Source of the DNA: Polluticoccus soli
GTDB lineage: Bacteria > Bacteroidota > Bacteroidia > Chitinophagales > Chitinophagaceae
Length of the DNA stretch: 64,000 bases
Reading direction: 5' to 3'
Assembly: GCF_029269745.1 (NCBI RefSeq)
Contig: NZ_JARJHT010000001.1
Span: forward strand, 434,001-498,000
Of this stretch, positions 60,986 through 64,000 are shown piece after piece. The notes under the pieces were generated by a model that saw only the letters and a program-made list of their open reading frames with translations, was not told where the DNA came from and did no database searches. A program made the position numbers and the translations under genes. Each line of letters starts with the position of its first letter. Position 1 is the stretch's first letter.

Positions 60986-63241
60986 TTATTCTTCCTGCGC
61001 CTCGAGGCGTTCTACCTTGCTGATCCCTTCAATTGTAGCCAGGCGCTGGCAGAGATCGTCAAGCTCGTCTCGATCATGCACATACACCATTATCGTACCA
61101 TCAAAAATACCGTCGGCACTGTCTATACTGATCGATCGCATGTTCATTTTCAATTCGCTGGATATGATGTTGGTGATCTTTTGTATCACCCCCACATCGT
61201 CCAAACCGATCAGGCGTACACCGCTGAGGAAAGAAATTTCCTTGTTCTTTGCCCATTTGGTTTTCACCACCCTATGGCCATAGTGTGCCAGCAGTTGCGC
61301 GGCATTCGGACAATCGGTACGATGTATCTTCAGGCCTTCACCCGAGGTGATAAACCCAAACACATCGTCGCCCGGTATCGGCTGGCAGCATTGCGCCAAC
61401 TTGTACAGTATCTTATCCGAGCTTTCGCCAAAGATGATGAGCTCTGCAGGCTTGGATGATTTCGCCTTGGTTGCCTCTTCGGAAACAAGATTCTTCGTTT
61501 CTAGTTTCACTTCCCTGGCAGGCAATTGCAACTTATCGCCATGCACGTTAAACTCCTTGCTGATCTCCTTCACATCAATATTGCCTACAGCTATTGCATA
61601 GTACAGATCGAGTGGCGACGGCTTTTTATAGAACTGTGCAAGTTCATTCAGGTTGTGCTGCGACATCGGTACATTCATATGCTCCAGCTTGCGCTGCAAC
61701 ATATACTTGCCATCGTCGCCTATCTTGCGCTTCTCTTCTTTCAGGTAGTACTTGATACGCGACTTTGCCTTTGCAGTCGTCACAAACGTCAGCCAGTCTT
61801 CCGATGGCTTCTGTTTCATTGACGTGATGATCTCCACCTGGTCGCCACTTTTCAATTCATGACTTAACGGCACTAATCGGTAGTTCACCTTGGCGCCTAT
61901 ACAACGCGCCCCCAGTTCGGAGTGCACATCAAAAGCAAAGTCGAGCGCAGTGGCGCCTTTCGGTAGCACGCGCATATCGCCTTTGGGCGTATAGATGTAT
62001 ATCTCTTCTGTAAACAGGTCGAGCTTGAAATCCTGCAGGAAGTCGAGTGTATCTGTATCCGGATTGCTGAGTATATCGCGCAGGTGTTGCAGCCAGCTAT
62101 CCAGCTTGCTTTCTTTCTCAGAGGTAGCGCCTTCTTTATATTTCCAGTGCGCAGCAAGGCCTTTCTCTGCTATCTCGTTCATGCGCGATGAACGTATTTG
62201 CACTTCGACCCAACGGCCGCCGGGACCCATTACGGTTGTATGCAGCGCCTCATAGCCATTACCCTTCGGCACACTGATCCAATCGCGCAAACGTTCAGGA
62301 CTGGGCTTGTAAAAGTTGGTAACCACCGAATACACCTTCCAGCAATCTTCCTTCTCTCGCTCTGGCGGTGAATCTAATATGATGCGGATCGCGAACAGGT
62401 CATACACCTCTTCGAAGGCTACATGCTTTGTTCGCATCTTATTCCAGATGGAGTGTATGGCTTTGGGCCTGCCATATATGGTAAACTCAAAACCACCCTG
62501 ATTCAGGTCTTCCTTTATCGGCTTGATGAACTCATTGATGTATTTAGTTCGGTCGCGCTTGGTTTCTTTCAAACCTGTTGTGATCTCTGTATATACTTCC
62601 GGCTGCGTATACTTCAGAGCAAGATCTTCCAGCTCAGATTTGATCTCGTACAGACCCATCCTGTGTGCCAGCGGCGAATAGATATAAGTGGTCTCCGACG
62701 ATATCTTCAGCTGCTTTTCGCGACTCATGCTTTCCAGCGTACGCATGTTGTGCAGCCTGTCTCCAATTTTGATCAATATCACCCGCGGGTCATCTGCAAG
62801 CGTCAGCAATATCTTCCTGAAGTTTTCCGCCTGGGCGGTCGTATCTGCCTTCAGGTCTACTACATTCGATATTTTGGTTAGCCCATCAATGATCTTGGCA
62901 TAATTGGCGCCAAATTCGCGGGTAATATCCTCAAGGGTTATCTCCGTATCTTCTACAACGTCGTGCAAAAGAGCACAAATGGCAGAAGTTACACCGAGGC
63001 CAACTTCTTCTACAACTATGCGGGCTACCGCCAGTGGATGGAGTATATATGGTTCACCCGATTTTCGACGCATATCGCGGTGCGCGTCTACCGACATCTC
63101 AAAAGCCCGGCGCAGCAAGGGCTTGTCACCCTTTTTCAGTCGCTGTTTCAAGGCACGCAACAGTGCCCTGTACTCGCGCAGGATGAGTTTCTTTTCTTCT
63201 TCTTCGTCTTTATTATAAGTCTTCTTAACTATCGTATCCAT
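60986..63241 (-). CDS. rsh: Bifunctional (p)ppGpp synthetase/hydrolase (Rel/SpoT homologue)
   Basis: 751 residues from the ATG at 63241 (MDTIVKKTYNKDEEEEKK); the frame upstream overlaps a promoter box. HD hydrolase domain (HDVVEDTEITLEDI), synthetase domain (GYEALHTTVMGPGGRWVEVQI), TGS domain (near 410-470) and C-terminal ACT domain (near 680-750) are all visible, so both synthesis and hydrolysis should be possible. It controls the stringent response. No ribosomal-binding deletion is seen. The gene is followed by the M32 carboxypeptidase after 32 bases. Confidence 0.96.
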   Translation of the reverse strand: MDTIVKKTYNKDEEEEKKLILREYRALLRALKQRLKKGDKPLLRRAFEMSVDAHRDMRRKSGEPYILHPLAVARIVVEEVGLGVTSAICALLHDVVEDTEITLEDITREFGANYAKIIDGLTKISNVVDLKADTTAQAENFRKILLTLADDPRVILIKIGDRLHNMRTLESMSREKQLKISSETTYIYSPLAHRMGLYEIKSELEDLALKYTQPEVYTEITTGLKETKRDRTKYINEFIKPIKEDLNQGGFEFTIYGRPKAIHSIWNKMRTKHVAFEEVYDLFAIRIILDSPPEREKEDCWKVYSVVTNFYKPSPERLRDWISVPKGNGYEALHTTVMGPGGRWVEVQIRSSRMNEIAEKGLAAHWKYKEGATSEKESKLDSWLQHLRDILSNPDTDTLDFLQDFKLDLFTEEIYIYTPKGDMRVLPKGATALDFAFDVHSELGARCIGAKVNYRLVPLSHELKSGDQVEIITSMKQKPSEDWLTFVTTAKAKSRIKYYLKEEKRKIGDDGKYMLQRKLEHMNVPMSQHNLNELAQFYKKPSPLDLYYAIAVGNIDVKEISKEFNVHGDKLQLPAREVKLETKNLVSEEATKAKSSKPAELIIFGESSDKILYKLAQCCQPIPGDDVFGFITSGEGLKIHRTDCPNAAQLLAHYGHRVVKTKWAKNKEISFLSGVRLIGLDDVGVIQKITNIISSELKMNMRSISIDSADGIFDGTIMVYVHDRDELDDLCQRLATIEGISKVERLEAQEE

Positions 63242-63282
63242 ATCGTTACTACCTAATTTACGAAATTCCGGCCGTATGGCCA

Positions 63283-63290
63283 CAAAACTA
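63283..63290 (-). promoter_or_regulatory. -7 promoter box of the Rel/SpoT gene
   Basis: On the minus strand TAGTTTTG, an exact TAnnTTTG match, 41 bases upstream of the chosen ATG. A TTG lies 23 nt further upstream, slightly too far, so the -33 box is unsure. Confidence 0.45.
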
Positions 63291-63356
63291 AATCCTATAC
63301 AAAAATAAGCTGCCAACTTTCGTCAACAGCTTATAAACTATTTCTATGTAACCCTG

Positions 63357-64000
63357 TTACTTATAATTGGCTCTGTAAAACTGCATATAGGGCTGCAATG
63401 TTTTATCGGCAGCCACTTTCAGGTAGTTTTTTTCCGAGATCAACAGCAGCTGGTATTCCTCGCTTTTGTACTCCCTGAATACTTGGGCCGTGCCGCGCAG
63501 GCTGTTCAGGTATATCTTGGCCTGCCCTGCATTCTGGAATTTACGGGTCACAACCATGCCCAGATCGGGGGAGATCATTTCCGATTTGGACTCAAGCCCC
63601 AGTTTCCCGAATTTGAAGGTATTGAAATCGGTTATTGCTGCCTTTACGCCCATAGCACGTTGCTCCATATTCCTGAACGTAAATACAACATAATGCGCCT
63701 CCTGCGGATTATAAGTGAATGTTGCGGGCGGTGTCACTGGTGCCGGAGGCGTTGCAGGAGCTGGCGGGGTCATGTTGGGTCGATCTGGCGATGATACATC
63801 CACCGGGTCAACAGGCTTGTTTACTGGAGCCTGTACGGGTACACTACCTGCTGCGGCATCAGCCGCCGATGGTACTGGCTTGGGCGGTGCCTGTAGATTG
63901 CTGGCGGCAGCCTTAGGAGCCTCTACCCTATTCCTTTTAATATACTGCAGCACAGCGTCGGCCCATGCACGCAATGAATCTGTTGGATTCTTAGAAATAA
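63357..64000 (-). CDS. C-terminal part of a TPR-type lipoprotein, probably SprE/PorW
   Basis: Only the last ~214 residues are in the window; codons upstream of 63974 are open to the right edge, so the 5' end is missing. A proline/alanine-rich linker (PAPATPPAPVTPPATF) precedes a C-terminal alpha/beta domain (HYVVFTFRNMEQRAMGVKAA ... EEYQLLLISEKNYLKV). This layout fits the tail of the T9SS lipoprotein SprE/PorW of Chitinophagaceae, which would agree with T9SS cargo genes in this window. I am moderately sure of the domain and less sure of the name. Confidence 0.6.
   Translation of the reverse strand, partial: ISKNPTDSLRAWADAVLQYIKRNRVEAPKAAASNLQAPPKPVPSAADAAAGSVPVQAPVNKPVDPVDVSSPDRPNMTPPAPATPPAPVTPPATFTYNPQEAHYVVFTFRNMEQRAMGVKAAITDFNTFKFGKLGLESKSEMISPDLGMVVTRKFQNAGQAKIYLNSLRGTAQVFREYKSEEYQLLLISEKNYLKVAADKTLQPYMQFYRANYK

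Noticed and set aside
1-64000. Search for tRNA/rRNA genes
   Set aside because: No cloverleaf-like T-loop (GGTTCGAATCC type) in structure-compatible context, and no rRNA-like stretch, was seen by eye; a covariance-model scan would settle this.
1-64000. Search for CRISPR arrays, insertion sequences or prophage
   Set aside because: No regularly spaced repeats, transposase, integrase or phage structural gene was seen. The only tandem repeat is coding (37890-38006).

Overview
The window reads as chromosomal DNA of a Bacteroidota member, most likely order Chitinophagales / family Chitinophagaceae. Four things point there. Several genes have the Bacteroidota promoter pattern (TTTG or TTG, then 18-20 nt, then TAnnTTTG). 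Two secreted proteins end in type IX secretion (T9SS) sorting domains. TonB-dependent receptors carry N-terminal carboxypeptidase-regulatory-like domains. The edges hold a Bacteroidota-type porin and the tail of a probable SprE/PorW protein. The genus cannot be named from sequence alone. I see no rRNA, tRNA, CRISPR array, insertion sequence or prophage.

Layout. 0-4.7 kb: end of a porin gene, sucA (2-oxoglutarate dehydrogenase E1) and a small acyl carrier protein. 4.7-9.3 kb: a minus-strand run ispD - secreted unknown - dnaG - ruvX - def. 9.4-14.5 kb: three tandem POT-family peptide transporters, each with its own terminator. 14.6-17.5 kb: purD facing the NAD(P)HX repair gene nnr. 17.6-25.9 kb: an envelope block of TonB-dependent receptor, large TPR protein, second beta-barrel, and an HU-like/SPOR membrane protein. 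25.9-28.9 kb: a minus-strand run MBL hydrolase - parA - parB - YkgJ-type protein. Then follow a cold-shock gene and a T9SS cargo protein.

31-39 kb is accessory in character: lipoproteins, small unknown proteins, AT-richer membrane genes, dispersed noncoding repeats, a lipoprotein built around a SecD-type P1 domain, CsbD, and low-complexity charged proteins. 39.3-46 kb: map, a LamG/metallophosphoesterase T9SS cargo, a degenerate serine hydrolase, and the pair folE - flavin reductase. 46-53 kb: small unknowns, a receiver/multi-PAS sensor lacking a kinase ATPase domain, another TonB receptor and a dienelactone hydrolase. 53-57 kb: a lipid block of SET-domain protein, diacylglycerol kinase, divergent App1-type phosphatase and fatty acid desaturase. 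57-64 kb: rplS, trmD, rimM, a membrane unknown, an M32 carboxypeptidase, the RelA/SpoT homologue, and a partial TPR lipoprotein tail.

Most of the window is housekeeping DNA. The features I find most worth a second look are the HU-like/SPOR protein beside parAB, the SecD-P1-like lipoprotein, the lipid kinase/phosphatase/SET cluster, the related noncoding repeats around an AT-richer membrane gene pair, and orphan promoters with small ORFs in the two longest gaps. I did not find a clearly new multi-gene defence or biosynthetic system.
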